From contig CM065378.1 in NCBI GenBank assembly GCA_033060915.1, positions 17,209,501 to 17,273,500 on the forward strand: 64,000 bases of DNA, in the 5' to 3' direction. The translations under genes were made by a program, and so were the position numbers. The DNA is from Euryodendron excelsum (Eukaryota > Streptophyta > Magnoliopsida > Ericales > Pentaphylacaceae). Position 1 is the first letter of the stretch. The number at the start of each line of letters is the position of its first letter. The notes under the pieces are model-generated. The model was not told the DNA's origin. It saw only the letters and a list, made by a program, of their open reading frames with translations, and ran no database searches. Below, one piece after another: positions 1-12,900 of the stretch.

Positions 1-711
1 TGTTCCTTGTGCATGAGGAATCCAGATAGTTGCTTCATTTGGCCCAATTATCAGCATCAATCTGGCTGAATGAGGAGGGACAAAAAATCCAGAATTTTAG
101 CCAGAGGGCTGTAATCCATATCAAACTATCCAGAAAGGTAAAAAGTATAAAACTATCATAGTAAAGAAGAAAAGAAAAGAAAAGAAGGACAGCAATATCA
201 GTTTCACAAGTTCTTGCATAACAGGGTCCAGCTCTATCTTCATATAGTGATGTTCGTAGCATCAAACTTTTCCTTTGAACAATTTGTCCTGCCAATTAGT
301 CAATTGATTTTAATACAGAACCAAATTACAGTTGTCCCAGCAGATACATAGTGGCATTGGACCTTCTTTTGTCTTATTGCAATCTGTACTTAAACTTCTT
401 CCTGCTATCTAACTCCAATACCATGAGAAGAAGGAACACTGCTCTGCTAGAACAGGTTGTGCAATCACCTGAGCACTCTATATTTTTGTGTATATTTAGA
501 GTAATAAAGGAGCATGTAGTTATAATATTGTGGAGTCTTTCATCTAAATACCTGAGTAATAGCTGTGGTATTAATCAGTTTCTTGCATCAGACAAAAACA
601 TCATAGATTGAAAATTTTTTTGCGAATTTGGTGTAAACTAAAATGTTGTTTCTTTCTTTCTTTATTGCTCTTCGTCTTTTCTGGTTTTAATTTCTCACTT
701 GTCCTTATCAG
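1..711. other. Intron of the upstream kinase gene, no gene seen
   Basis: No reading frame here resembles a protein family. The first recognisable exon begins at 712 after a pyrimidine-rich stretch ending in cag, so this stretch is best read as intron of the gene whose 3' exons follow. The kinase-domain exons must lie left of the window. Confidence 0.5.
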
Positions 712-3700
712 AGTGAGTACCAGCGAGGTGTTAGTGCCTGGAACTTTGATATCGAGGATTTAAAAGTCCAAGCATCCTTGGTAAATTTCAGATACTTGAC
801 TCAAATATGATCCAATACATCATATGAAGATGATGATCTTCTCGTGTTGTTTGGTTCTCAACTGTTTTGAATGGTGATCTTAACTGATCCTGCTGCTCTG
901 GCAGGTTCAAGATGATGATGAGATACCAGAAATCAGGGAAGAATTTGAAAACATGAAACCAGTTGTTAATAATAAGGTCATTGATTTTTTTTAATCTTTT
1001 ATAATGTTTATTTTATTTTAAATCTCTCCCGTATGCCAGATTAGATGCTGATTCCCAATATTTCATGTAGGTAATTGTTCCCTTGAAAATCTTACATTCT
1101 AAAAGGAAATTTAATTATAACTATAATTGGCAGGATGCATCAAATTCGAGATTTAGTTTGGGGAAATCAGTTTCCACAAATGACATTATTTGCAGGTAAG
1201 TCATGTGGTTTGTTATTAGCATTCATATACTTGCTGCTTCATTTTGGTTTCAACTATTACTCTCACAAAGTGAGAGTTATTGTCAAATTGATGGAACATT
1301 TTCGCATTAAACCGATTTAATTATCTGAAGGGGATAACTCCAATCTAATTGTTCATGTTAGTGATCCATGTACTTGATTTTGGACTCATTATGTAATATT
1401 TAGTTCAAATTTAGAAACCTACGCTGAATGAAGTGCATTTGGGTTTGGATTTAAATCCTATGATTTGAGATAAGGAATCTGTATACCGCTTCAAAGAAAG
1501 ATGTAACCTGATTCATTGTTTCAACTGCCTCATTGTTGACTATTATCAGAAGTAATGATTCTAATGATGGATGTTATCACATTGAAAATTCTATATCCCT
1601 GGATTATTTACCCTTTATACGTACTAAGCCTATGTAAACCCTAAACTCAGTTTTCTTTGCCTATCTGATCATTCACATGCATTTGCCACAAAGAAATAAT
1701 AAAAAGCAATAAAGTAAACAGACACAAGATTTAGCGTGGAAACCCAAACCGGGAAAAAGCCACGTCCTTCAGGCAAGCCAAGTACTATATGATTGGTTTA
1801 CACAAGACCAACTTACAAGCAAACACCGAAACTCCATGGATGCAGTTCAAATCCCCACAAACTACGGTTGAAGCTCTCTTTCTCGACTCCTCGATTTTCC
1901 GATCTCCCTGCCCTTGACTCTAACACTGAATCACTACAGTGCTCTACATCATCGTCGGAATCCACCAAGATGATCTCACAAGTTTTCGTAGTATGTTGTT
2001 CAATCAATGACACTGTGATGGATGAACTATGAAGCACATAGACTCAAAATATCCTCTTTGTATATACCTTGTGTCTACCGTCGTCTTTGTATTTTTTTTT
2101 TTGAGTCTCAGTATATGAAGTGATTATAATCAAAGGAGTTGTTACGTCAATCGCTCTTCATGTTGGGCCCACCGAGTAGTCTCTCACTTCCACATATATA
2201 GTTCAGATCATCACTCTGATTGATTGGTTCGTGCTTGGCTTGAGAGTTCTTAGGAGTAAGTCATTAGGCGCAGATGGACTCTTGGTTCGAACTGATCTCA
2301 TCAGGTTGGATTGATCCAAACAAAGGTGGATCGATCCAACATCAATCCAACTTAGACTGATCCAACATCAATCCAACTTGGACCGATCCAACATCAATCG
2401 TAACTTCAATCCAACTTGGATCGATCCAACATCAATCCTAACTTCAATAAAAGCTCTCTGAATCTCTTGAATGCTCACAAGTTGAATCGATCCAACATCA
2501 ATCCAAACTTCAATCGTAGCTCTCTAAATCTCTGCAAGTTGAATCTTCACTGGTTGGATCAATCCAATATCAATCCAAACTTCAATTCTTCATATTTTCA
2601 TGATCTGAGTTCTAATAAAATAGAATTTAAACAACTTGAACAAATACTGTGATTTTGTCATACAAATTGCCAAACCTAAACTAACTAAACCTAACACACA
2701 TGTTGTGCCAGTTAATTCTAAAGGAATTTAGTGTTTTTCAATAAGGGGCAACAAGCAACGGATTGAGCTGCGCGAAAGCCGTTGTGCGTTAATGCATCTG
2801 CTCATTAGAGCCTTACTAATAAGATAGAAAAGGGCTTTCTTAGCTGGATGTAGAACGAATAGGAAATCTATTAGTATGCCATCTGCTCCATATTTTTCGT
2901 AGTTTAGGAACATGTTCATCCACTGACACCTTTTGTAGTGCGGGAACTCCTCTCTTTTAGGCTGACGAGCGGAGGCTCCCGGAGCGGTCCTTTGAATTTG
3001 AATCCCGGTAACTCACGGACGGTTACCGACAGTTTCTTTCTTTTGGTTAAGGGTCACGGAGCTCTACTGAACTACGTGGGGTGAGCCCCCTTTTTTAGAA
3101 GTGAAATATGTGGTGGACTCGAAAAAAGTGTACAGTCACAGTGGGGAAGAGGAGATTTCCATGGGGCAAAAATCCTAGAGAAGAAAGTTTATCAAAGATA
3201 ACCCTGTACGGAGAGTGACATAAATGTCAGAAGCATCCTGTAAACCTCTTTGGCAGATGCAATAATTTGGCTGAATTCAGTGTTCTAGGGACTCGAAGAT
3301 ATTTCTGATATTTTTACTTATTTACTGGGTTGGGGGGTAGGGTGGTTGTTGGGCATGGTTTACTCAGCCTTCTAGCTGCATTCAGCCTCTATGAGAGGAC
3401 TCCTTTGCCCCTTGTAAGGTTCTCTTGTTATCTTTATCTTTTTGAGCATTGTGTAATAGTGTGCGGACGTCTTCATTGTTGATATCATCCAGTTATTAGA
3501 AATATATCTGCAGGTGAATTATCTTCTCACTGTTACTAGGTGGCTATATCATGTATGGATATATAAATATTTGGATAAGTTAATTGATGAAAAATATTGT
3601 TAACTTCTTTCCTGTCGTATAGTGCCTGGGTAATTTGATCCGACTTTGTATTTGCCCTGACCTCCTGGATATGTAATTGTTTATTAGGCACCTAATTTGT

Positions 3701-6700
3701 TTCAATATCTTTGTCACTTACACTTCACCATGTGCATCTCATGCCAATCTGGCTCACAATCAGGAGGATCATGCAGCACTTGATACATGGATTAAGGGGG
3801 AAATCGACGCGGTTCTGCAGTTTTCTGCATGATCCAAGTTTCTTTGATCAAATCCTTTTCAAGCTATTTCCCAAAATTCTCCACAGTAGTTTTTTCCTTT
3901 TGAATTCTTTGAGACTTGGCCTATGATTTTGCTGAATTATATTGGTTTAGCCTTGGTTTGGTTTGCTTGCAGTCTCTGCATGCGTTCGGTTTCTGATGTT
4001 TATTTGTTGACTTTCATTTGTAGTCTACGATAGTTTTTCTGTGTGTAACATATTATTGTTACAGTGAACAAACAAGTGCTGACAAGTTTCCTCCAGTTGA
4101 TTGCTCAAGCAATAAGGGAAAAAGTCGAGAAAGTGATTTACTTGTGTCTGACTATCAAGGGAAAATTGGTCTGGAGAAAAATGGATCAATAACTGAGCTG
4201 CCACCATCAACCTCAGAGAAGGATGCTGTACAAGCCAAGACTAAAACTCCAGCTGGGAAAACTCGCCAGACTCAGAGTGGGCCACTCAAGCCTGGCATTG
4301 TGCTAAGTCATTCAACGTCAGAAAGGGGACGTATCTTTGAAAGGTTCATCCTAGCTCTTTTCTTGTTTTATCTGTCCATACATTTTACAATTGTTTTAAA
4401 TTTTGCTGCAATAGAAAACAAGCACAAACTATTCTACAATCTTATTTGAGGTGGGGTGGTTGTATTTTACTATCATTTTAATTTCAAATGAGGTGTTATC
4501 GTATCACTATCTTTTGGCTGTTTTTTCTGGTAGTTTGATTGCAAAAGATCAATTAACTGATAATGACTACAGGACAAGCAGTCATTGAGGAAGATCATTT
4601 ATTTGTTGGAGCTTTTTAATAGATGTAGACTGATGGGGGTGATGGACTATAAAACAGAGAGAGAAAGGCAAGAAAGGGGAGGCAGCTAATGTTGGTCCCC
4701 AAACTATTCAACTTTGAAGTTTTATGTCGCTTATTATTGTATATGGTTTAATAGTTGTTCAGGGGTGAGGGAAAATACGACCAAGAGAGAAGGGGGAGGC
4801 CCCCCACTCATGTTGGTCCCCAACTATTCTACTTTTAAGTTTTATGTTGCTTACTAGTTATTACTATATACTGATTAATAGTTATTCATGTTGCAGAATT
4901 TGCTTCTTTTTGTTAATTTTGTACGCTAGTCAATGTCTAGTAGAAGAATGTCAAAAGAAATCAGTGACTTATTAGCTATTACAATCAATCTTGGATAAAA
5001 GCTTGGAGTGCAGAATTTACTAAATAATTTCTCTCTCAATTCAGGTGTGCTGGGTCACCTCTTGTAAAGATGAAAGTGCTAAGAATGTAGTTACTTTTTG
5101 GATGTTTAAAATTAAAATAAAAAATTTTTCCCTCGAGTATCCTCTACACATATTCCTCTATGGAATACATATTTCTGTGTGTAATAAAAAATAGCATTAC
5201 GTCAGGCATGCATGTTTTCATTAGTTGAAACTTTATTAGCTTTTATCAATTGATATTACCATACGCTTCAGCCTGATTTAAATGATCAGTCATGGTTATG
5301 TTTTATTTGTTATCAGGTGTGAGAATGAAAATCGATCATTAGCCGAAAGACACCAACGTGAGGTGCGAAGAGCACCCAGCTTTAGTGGTCCATTGTTGCT
5401 TCCTAACCGAGCTTCAGCAAACAGTTTATCGGCTCCCATAAAATCTTCAGGAGGTAATGAATTTGTCGGATTTGAAATGAAGACGTATCAACAGCACTTT
5501 ACTGCTATTATTACTACAATTCAAGTGGCTATTGCTTTATAGAGAGCATTTGTCTTGTGCAATGTGTTACATGAAAGCAGCTCATCTGCTAAGAAGTTTG
5601 TGTCATCAATACATTCTTTTTTTGTTTTTTGCCAATAGGGTTCAGAGATTCTTTGGAGGACAAGTCAAAGGCCAATCTGGTGCAAATAAGAGGTCGGTTT
5701 TCAGTAACTTCAGAAAACGTAGATCTTGTAAAGGTACAGCTCTATTCTTTTGATACTTTTGCTTTATTGGCTGATCTCTTCTAACTTAACTTTGTTTTCT
5801 AGGATATTCCATTATGTACAGTTCCTCGACAATCTTCACAGGTGAGTGGCACTTGTTGAGGTGATTTTATAAAATAACTTCTTTTGGATGTCTAGTTCTT
5901 GATGTTAGATACATGTGATTTCTAGGGTTCACTGCTAAGGAAGTCCGCTAGTGTTGGAGACTGGATATTTGGGTCCAAACAACTGGTTTGTGTATTGACC
6001 TCTTATAGTTCTGAATGATTTTCAGTTTAGCTGAAACTGTGACTTCCACTGGGCAAAATCACCTTCCTCTCAATTTGCATAAACTCTTGAAAAAACCACT
6101 GAAGAAGTTTCAGTGAATAAAAATATGATAACAAAATATTATTGATGTTTCATCTGTGCGGACACATGCACACAGGCACAGGAGCACATGTATGCCATTA
6201 ATGTGAGACATGGAGGTCCGTTGGGTAATCTAAAGTCAAACAAAGTTTTTGATGTATGATATTAGAATGAAGTGACATTCTTTTTTTCTCCTTCCAAGTG
6301 TTTAACTATAATTATCTAACTGGTTACTAGCAGAATAAACGTTACTGTTTACTGTTATCTGAATTTTAAGTGGTACAGGCAATATTTTTTACTGTTTTTT
6401 CAGCCCATAGGTCAGTCACCTAAGGAAATGTTTGACAGTAACATACCAGCGTCACTTTTCATGCCCCACCTTCAGAACCTTTTCCAGCAGACATCAGTTC
6501 AACAGGTAAGGCAGGATTACTTTCATTTTTTTATGTTTTTCCAATTTTGATTCTGAAGTTGCCTCCAAAGCACTAATTTTTAGAATCAAGGACTTTCTTA
6601 TTGTAATTGCTATTGGATTACCAGGATCTCATTATGAATTTGTTCAATAGCTTACAACCAGCTGAGGTAGCAGATGGTGAGTAGAATTACAGTATTTAGT

Positions 6701-7920
6701 GTGCATACATTAGTGAAAGAGTTTCTCATTAAGTTAGATTGGATTACCCTGTTTTTGTTTCAGCTTCTCAAAATGGAAAGTTGCCCCCATTACCTTGCAG
6801 TTCAGAGAATAATGGGATTGTAAGTACATTTTCCACCTTGTATTTTGGCTTAAGTTCAATTCAGTGCTTAAATCTGTCTGTTCTTCAGAAGGATCTTTTC
6901 CGTCATATGCATCCGTGTTTCTTTACATATGCAATTGTTAATCATTGGTTCAGTCTCTTGTCAAATTTTGGTTCCCATGTCATTCTCTCTTTTGTCTTGC
7001 ATCTGTGTGTGTCATCATTTAAACTGCTCTTTGATGCTTATGATATGGTGTCCTCATGAGGTATGCTTCGTATGGTATATGGTTTTCATTCAATCCTCAC
7101 CCTTATTGTCTTGTTGAAAAAATTACAATAAAAATGTTCACTTTATTGATTGTCTTTGGTTTTTCCCATCACCGGTATTAATTGTATACCCAGATAGTTC
7201 CTATTTGATGGTTCACTATGCATTTCTGATAAGTTCTGGTTTCTTAGTGAACCTTTATAATCATTTTTGATATGGCTGGTTGGACTGATAATATCATGAT
7301 CAAGAATAGACATTAAAGTTTTTGTAATTATTATTTCACAGGTTGAATCAGCAGTTTCTGAAAGGGAGCGTTTTCTGCTTATCGAGATTTCTGAGCTTCA
7401 AGCTAGGTTAGTCAACAAAAATTAAAAAATAGGAGTAAAATAATGCTGTGGAATCTTATTAGAACTTTTCATGGGAAGCTTATTTAATGTTCTTCCTCCC
7501 TCTCCATCTTTCCCATTGCAGAATGATTAACTTGACTGACGAGTTGGCTGCTGAAAAACTGAAATACATACAAGTGAGTCACTTTGACAATTTAATAGTT
7601 TGGACTGAGTGGTAATGGATTTTTTTTTTTGGTTGGCTATTGACTTTGGACATCAGATTGATATCATAAGGTGGTGTTGCTTTTTTTTTTTTTTTTGAGA
7701 CCTTACTTCCTAGGCATGCTTCTATGTATTGTCCTTCCTTAGAGTGGAAAGGAGTGGTTATATTTTCTGGGAGGGATGATAGCGTTTTCTGATATGATTA
7801 ATAATTGTTTACTATGCCTTATCTTTGTAACCATGATTTGCTTGCTTCTAGTTGCAAAAACAGTTAAATGCTGTCTCTAGCCCGGAAGAGGATGGCGACA
7901 GAAGAGAAGGGGATGCTTGA
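712..7920 (+). CDS. STE20/BLUS1-type Ser/Thr kinase, C-terminal part (5' end outside window)
   Basis: Fourteen exons keep one frame to a stop: 712-780, 905-976, 1134-1195, 4065-4343, 5317-5453, 5639-5733, 5803-5841, 5926-5985, 6404-6505, 6625-6676, 6764-6819, 7342-7406, 7522-7573 and 7852-7920, giving 402 residues. The first exon begins with SEYQRGVSAWNFDIEDLK, the signature found just after the catalytic domain of plant STE20-like kinases related to BLUS1 (At4g24100/At4g10730 type). A middle exon carries SKANLVQIRGRFSVTSENVD, conserved in the same family. The last exons (ERERFLLIEISELQARMINLTDEL...) look like a short C-terminal coiled coil. Family members phosphorylate downstream effectors; BLUS1 itself acts in blue-light stomatal opening, but this paralogue need not. 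No frameshift is seen. The 2.9-kb intron 1196-4064 carries repeats and a possible organelle insert. Donor 5986 reads gtttgt, which is weak. The exon calls are by eye. Confidence 0.85.
1680..2110. repeat. Unclassified dispersed-repeat relic in kinase intron
   Basis: The segment contains the phrase gatttagcgtggaaaccc followed by gggaaaaagccacg, which I recall as a motif of dispersed non-coding plant repeats. Short overlapping reading frames on both strands (1793-2037) match no protein known to me. No terminal repeats or target duplication were found, so the class is open. Confidence 0.3.
2325..2600 (+). repeat. Degenerate short tandem repeat (gatccaacatcaatccaac)
   Basis: At least six imperfect copies of a unit resembling gatccaacatcaatccaac, spaced irregularly by 18-60 bp, lie inside the large kinase intron. 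Between some copies a second unit (aacttcaat...agctctctgaatctct) also repeats, so the array is compound. The open frame through it (NRSNINPNFN repeats) follows from the repeat and is not taken as a gene. Confidence 0.6.
2722..3110. other. Possible organelle-derived (NUMT-like) insert
   Basis: This segment is clearly richer in G+C than the surrounding intron and has a different texture, for example gagctgcgcgaaagccgttg and ggctgacgagcggaggctcc. That resembles plant mitochondrial spacer DNA. A 63-codon minus-strand frame (2728-2919) crosses it without a recognised product. No plastid or mitochondrial gene is identifiable, so the origin is inferred from composition only. Confidence 0.35.
4660..4900 (+). 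repeat. Diverged tandem duplication, period about 121 bp
   Basis: The phrase atgttggtcccc followed by actattc, then aagttttatgt and a ttaatagtt stretch, occurs at 4689 and again at 4810. The two units differ by scattered substitutions and small indels. The array lies in the intron between exons 4065-4343 and 5317-5453. Confidence 0.6.
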
Positions 7921-8485
7921 ATGCAAAAAAAAAAAAAAATGATTGAAGTGTAAAGTGTGACCACCATGTATATTCAGGTACTGTTTTCCTTCTGCAGAAG
8001 TCAATTTTGTGCAATCTTCATATTCTCTGCTGATTTGGGTGCCCCTTCTCTTTCATTCCTCCCCTACCCTCCTAATTTCCTCTTTGTGCTCTTGAAAACA
8101 GAGAAAGAAGTGGATCAGCATTCATGTTTCTGGAATTTGTGCCTTTCTTGAACTGTCTTGAATAAGCTTTCTATTGAAGATTCCAGCCTCCTCAAATGAC
8201 AAATAAGCGAAATAATCGCAGAGCAAGATACCATTTCTTTTCATTTATTCAGTACGAACCAGAAAGGAGCTCCTCCCTGTGCAGAGTCATGTAGTTACCC
8301 CCTAGTGGGCTTGTTCAATCATCGCCATGAAATAGAAGAAAGTTATGGGGGTGTTTACTTTGTATCTACAGAACCCATATGTAGCATGTGTTAAGCTTAA
8401 CCGTAACATTAAACTGTTATTTTGTCAATAGGTAAATTAGTATAACGGTTTGAGCTTGTGTTTGATGGCATAATTTATACTCTCT

Positions 8486-8549
<64 letters not shown>

Positions 8550-9900
8550 TCTGGAACTTTGATCTTTGCTATGATCATCTTAAAATCCTGAATTGCAACA
8601 CATGCCTCTGTATCTTGGTGTCGTTATCCTCCCGTTGAGGAATAAGTATTGGCCAGTATCCAATCTTGGCAGTGTTGAGGGCTTCCCTGATCTGTTGGTG
8701 CTAAAGAGCTTGTAGTAAAGGAAGATTGGCTAGTTTGAAAGTTTTTCAAATGGTTGTGTTATTTTGCAATATAATGTTGTGGGCACGGCTTGAAGTGCTC
8801 CTCTGTTTCTTCCGGTGAGATTCTGCTACCCTGCAGGAGATGAAAAGACAGAAATTATTTAGTACTTCTTGTTCGCCGCTCACATGAGAGTAAGCCTCCC
8901 ACTTGTTAGATGTGATATTTGATTGTACCCATCAAGGAATCTCATCACTTTCTCATCACTATATGAGTAGTGGATGAAAAAAGGATGACATGGTATTTTA
9001 AGAGTAATGAATAATTTATTTGAAAAGACCTTAAAAAATAATACGTTTAATGTCTCTGCCAATCTTTTATTTTTGTGTCAGTCTCGATTTGAAGTGGAGG
9101 ATAGGCTCTTTGGACATGGAATTTGTGGAGAGAGAAAGAAAGATAAAAATATAAGAAAAGAAAATAAAGTGAAAAAGTTAAATTTATTATTATTATTTTT
9201 TGGTTAGATATGCAAAGTAAGAATAAAATGATTAGGCATTTATTTGCTGGGTTACCAATAAAAAAATAATATGTATATGAATAAGTAGTTTTATATTATA
9301 ATATGATAATTAACTCAGACATTTAACTTTAGATCACTTTTTAGAGGGGTGGCCTAGAAATTTTCTTAAGGGGGCAAGATAAAAATTTTAAAACTTTAGA
9401 TTAGGAAGTTAAAGATAAAAAATTTTAAATTTTTGACAGCTAATACTTAGATTCTTATCCTAAATATTTAAAAATTTGTGGGATATAAATATAATTTTAA
9501 CAACTCAAAAAAGGGCCGGGGCCTTTGGCCCTGCGTGTTAGGATTTTGTTATTTCTCGAGTATTATTATTACCCAAAAAAATAAATAACTCTAAAAATAT
9601 TGATATCAACCATGACCATATCCATATTTAAGCGTAAGAACACTTTATTTTTATTTAGCGGGATATGGGTAGTCAAGTTATTCAACGAGTGTGATTTTGT
9701 ATCACGTGGTGTAGAGAGCATTGAAAATTTAAGTTCGTTCAACCCCTCAACGTTTTTTTATGACGGCATACGTACCATTTAAGTTCAGGTTCTTCCCAAA
9801 GCGTCGTCGGAGGATAAAAAGCAGCTCGCCCCCCCTCTCCCTCTCCTTCCTTCCTTCCTTCCTTCCTTCTGGCTTGAATTTTGAAACCCTAATCACGGCC
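7921..9900. other. 3' UTR and intergenic DNA between kinase and MSP1
   Basis: The kinase 3' UTR probably runs to about 8450. The rest is AT-rich with no supported gene; the short frames at 8880-9207 and 9600-9782 have no recognisable content. A (ct)n tract lies at 8481-8545. The MSP1 5' UTR, with a ttcc repeat at about 9846-9868, ends at 9900. Confidence 0.6.
8481..8545. repeat. (CT)n microsatellite
   Basis: About 65 bp of nearly pure ct dinucleotide, with one tt interruption near 8490, lies downstream of the kinase gene. Confidence 0.95.
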
Positions 9901-12900
9901 ATGGGAGACCGTACGGACATGAAACCGAAGCTATTGCAAGATCTCTTACTGTACGCAGCGAGCGCCGCGTTAAGCTGTTTGGTTTTGTTCGCCGGGCTGC
10001 GACACCTCGACATGAATCGCGAAGCCGCCAAGAAAGCCCTCGAACAAAAGAAGGAATTCTCCAAGCGATTGGGTCGTCCTCTCATACACACCACTCCTTA
10101 CGAGGCAATTTATCAAATCTTTCCACTTATATTTTTCTCTCACTTTCTTTCAATTTCTCTCATTTTCCCACTTATATTATTTTTTCTGGCTTTCTAGGAT
10201 GTGATAGCATGCGATGTCGTGAATCCGGACCACATAGATGTGGAGTTCGATTCCATTGGGGGATTGGACAGCGTTAAGCAGGCGTTGTTCGAATTGGTGA
10301 TTCTTCCTTTACGCAGACCTCAGTTGTTTGCTCGTGGAAAGCTTCTTGGTCCTCAAAAAGGTGTGTTGTTGTATGGTCCGCCGGGGACTGGTAAGACGAT
10401 GCTTGCCAAGGCCATTGCAAAGGAGTCTGGAGCTGTGTTCATCAACGTCAGGGTTTCGAATTTGATGAGCAAATGGTTTGGCGATGCCCAGAAACTAGGC
10501 AAGTACCTCGGAGTTTGTTCACACTGTGTGACTTATCGTTATTACTTTGAAATGCTCAAACATGGCAGCTCAATTGAGATGCTATCAATGAATTCGTAGA
10601 ACTAGCTAGAGTTTGTAATTGATTCCCTTTTGGACGATGAGAATGTATTTGGATTTCTAATAGCGAAATGGTGGATTGGCTTGAGGAAATTTGTTTGTAT
10701 TCGGAATCCAACTTGTTAGCCGTCACCAGGGGATGTGAGATATTTCATGTGCTGTTAAAAGCTTTCTAACTAGCATGAAAAAATTTGACATTTAATAAAC
10801 GAGTCAACAAAATGTTATGACTCGATGATGTAGTAAATGTTCAAAATAGGAAGTCTTTGAAAGTTCTTTATAAGCTAAGCCTCAATAATACTGGACTTGC
10901 TTAAAGTAATCATTACCACTAGTGGTTCAATAGTTCTGTTAAGTATGGTGACTACATTTTGGAGACAGCAAAGAGATTTTGTATAACTGTGTTGATTGGT
11001 GATGGCAGCTAAATCCCTGCAAGGGATTGTTGGTTGGAAGGAAATTGGAGTGTTGTTTTAGTGAAATCTTTGATTGCTCCAAGCTCTTAAGAGGTCTGGT
11101 AGTGTTATTTAGGAAATTTAGTTACTTAGTTAAGAGTATTTCAGTATTGGAAGTTGTTAGACTTTTATTGGCATATATACATGTGGGTGTTGTGTTAATA
11201 GTTTCCCTTCAGATTTCTGACTGTAAAATCCAAATGCTATTATGTTGTGTTACCTGTGTTTGATTCCATTTTACCCTATTCACTATGGCCTAATTAATTA
11301 TGATGATATCACTAAATTTCTTCTATTAGTATGTTATCCCAAGTTTCTAGTAGGACTACTGAGAGGTTCTATGTTACCTGGACTCTTTTAAATTTGTGAA
11401 GTATCCGTGTCAGACACTCGACACTCGATACTAGTTGGACACGCATCTAGCAAGGATATATAATTAATTGAGGTTACTATAAAACTAAGCATATGACTTT
11501 TATTTTGTGTATGAAATGTTATATTTTAGCTTGTAAATGCCATTTTACCTTAGAAAAACAAAGGAAGTATTTAAAAAATATGAAATTTAGCTGTCTTCCA
11601 GTGTTCTTGGACATAAGAGTTAGATGAATCCAACACTTGGATATGTATCCGCACCCGACACTCATTCCCCAGTCCAAATAACATAGGAGAGATCAACTAA
11701 GCTTGCGGGCACCATCGTCGGACTCACTACTTGGTTGTTGGGTTTCCTGCTGTTTTTCTAGCATCAGCCAATGTTTTATCTCCGGTGCCAACATAGGCAT
11801 TTGGACAGTGTTGTCACAAACTTGGTAACATAAGGATAAAGTTGATAACAGTTTCTGAACTTTAAGCACACTTATATAGTCAATCTAGTGATAGTAATGA
11901 CAAACGGAACTTATAATTACAGTTTAACTTTAGTTGGTAGTGTTAACTTTTTGTAAGGGGAAAAATTCCAATGCTTGAATTTCATATGCACCAAATTGTG
12001 ATCAGATGCGTGGGGAGCCAATCATATTCCCTTTAGTGTAAGTAAACTTATGTTCTTTCCTGTAAGTTAAATTTATTAACGTTCTAGACCTTCTGATTTA
12101 TCAAATTATTACAGTGGCTGCTGTGTTCAGCCTGGCCCATAAGCTTCAGCCTGCAATCATCTTCATTGATGAGGTTGACAGTTTCCTGGGACAGCGACGT
12201 GCAACAGATAACGAAGTGTCGACTAACATGAAAACTGAATTCATGGCTTTGTGGGATGGTTTTACTACAGATCGTGAGTATTCTGCTCTGGATGAATTAT
12301 CGCTGTTATATGTATTAGATATGAAGATTATAAGTAAGACCATAACAACTGGCATGTACTTTTGGTTTATGCTCATATGAATGTTTAATTTGTTTTCCTT
12401 GTTGTGTTGTTATACACCACTATGCCATCGTTATTGTAGTATTAGTCAATATATCATCTATGGAACTAAGTTCTTATTTGCAAATATAATTCAAAATTAT
12501 ATTTTTGGAACTTTTGGAATTCTATCAAACTGAATAGGTATTTCCGTGTTGAAGATTAGAAGATGGTTAGTAGGAACTTTTATTTCTATTTGTTTATTGT
12601 GAAAATTAGCAAGTTATATTTGAGAATTGGTTATGTTTATCATCAAATTAATTTTTTAATGTTATATGCTATTTCCCTTAAGAGATACCAATATTCAATT
12701 GGCAGGTTTTTATTTTATTTTTTTTATTGACATCTAAATACAGGACTCTTAAAGTGGAAGGCCTTATAATTTTGTTGTCAAATTTTAGGGGAGGCTAAAA
12801 AATAATTTTTAATTAGTTTATTTATGATGCATGGATACAATGACAATTTTGCTTATTTTATTTGCAAGAAGACAGATTGAAATCTGTAAGGGAGTTGTTT

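Noticed and set aside
2325..2600. CRISPR-like spaced repeats
   Set aside because: Units are imperfect, spacing is irregular, spacers are themselves repetitive and the context is a plant intron.
2416..2652. 78-codon Asn-rich repeat protein
   Set aside because: The translation merely mirrors the DNA tandem repeat and lies within an intron on the sense strand of the kinase gene.
3200..3480. Missed coding exon in the large kinase intron
   Set aside because: Exons 1134-1195 and 4065-4343 join in phase directly, and no conserved kinase-tail sequence appears between them.
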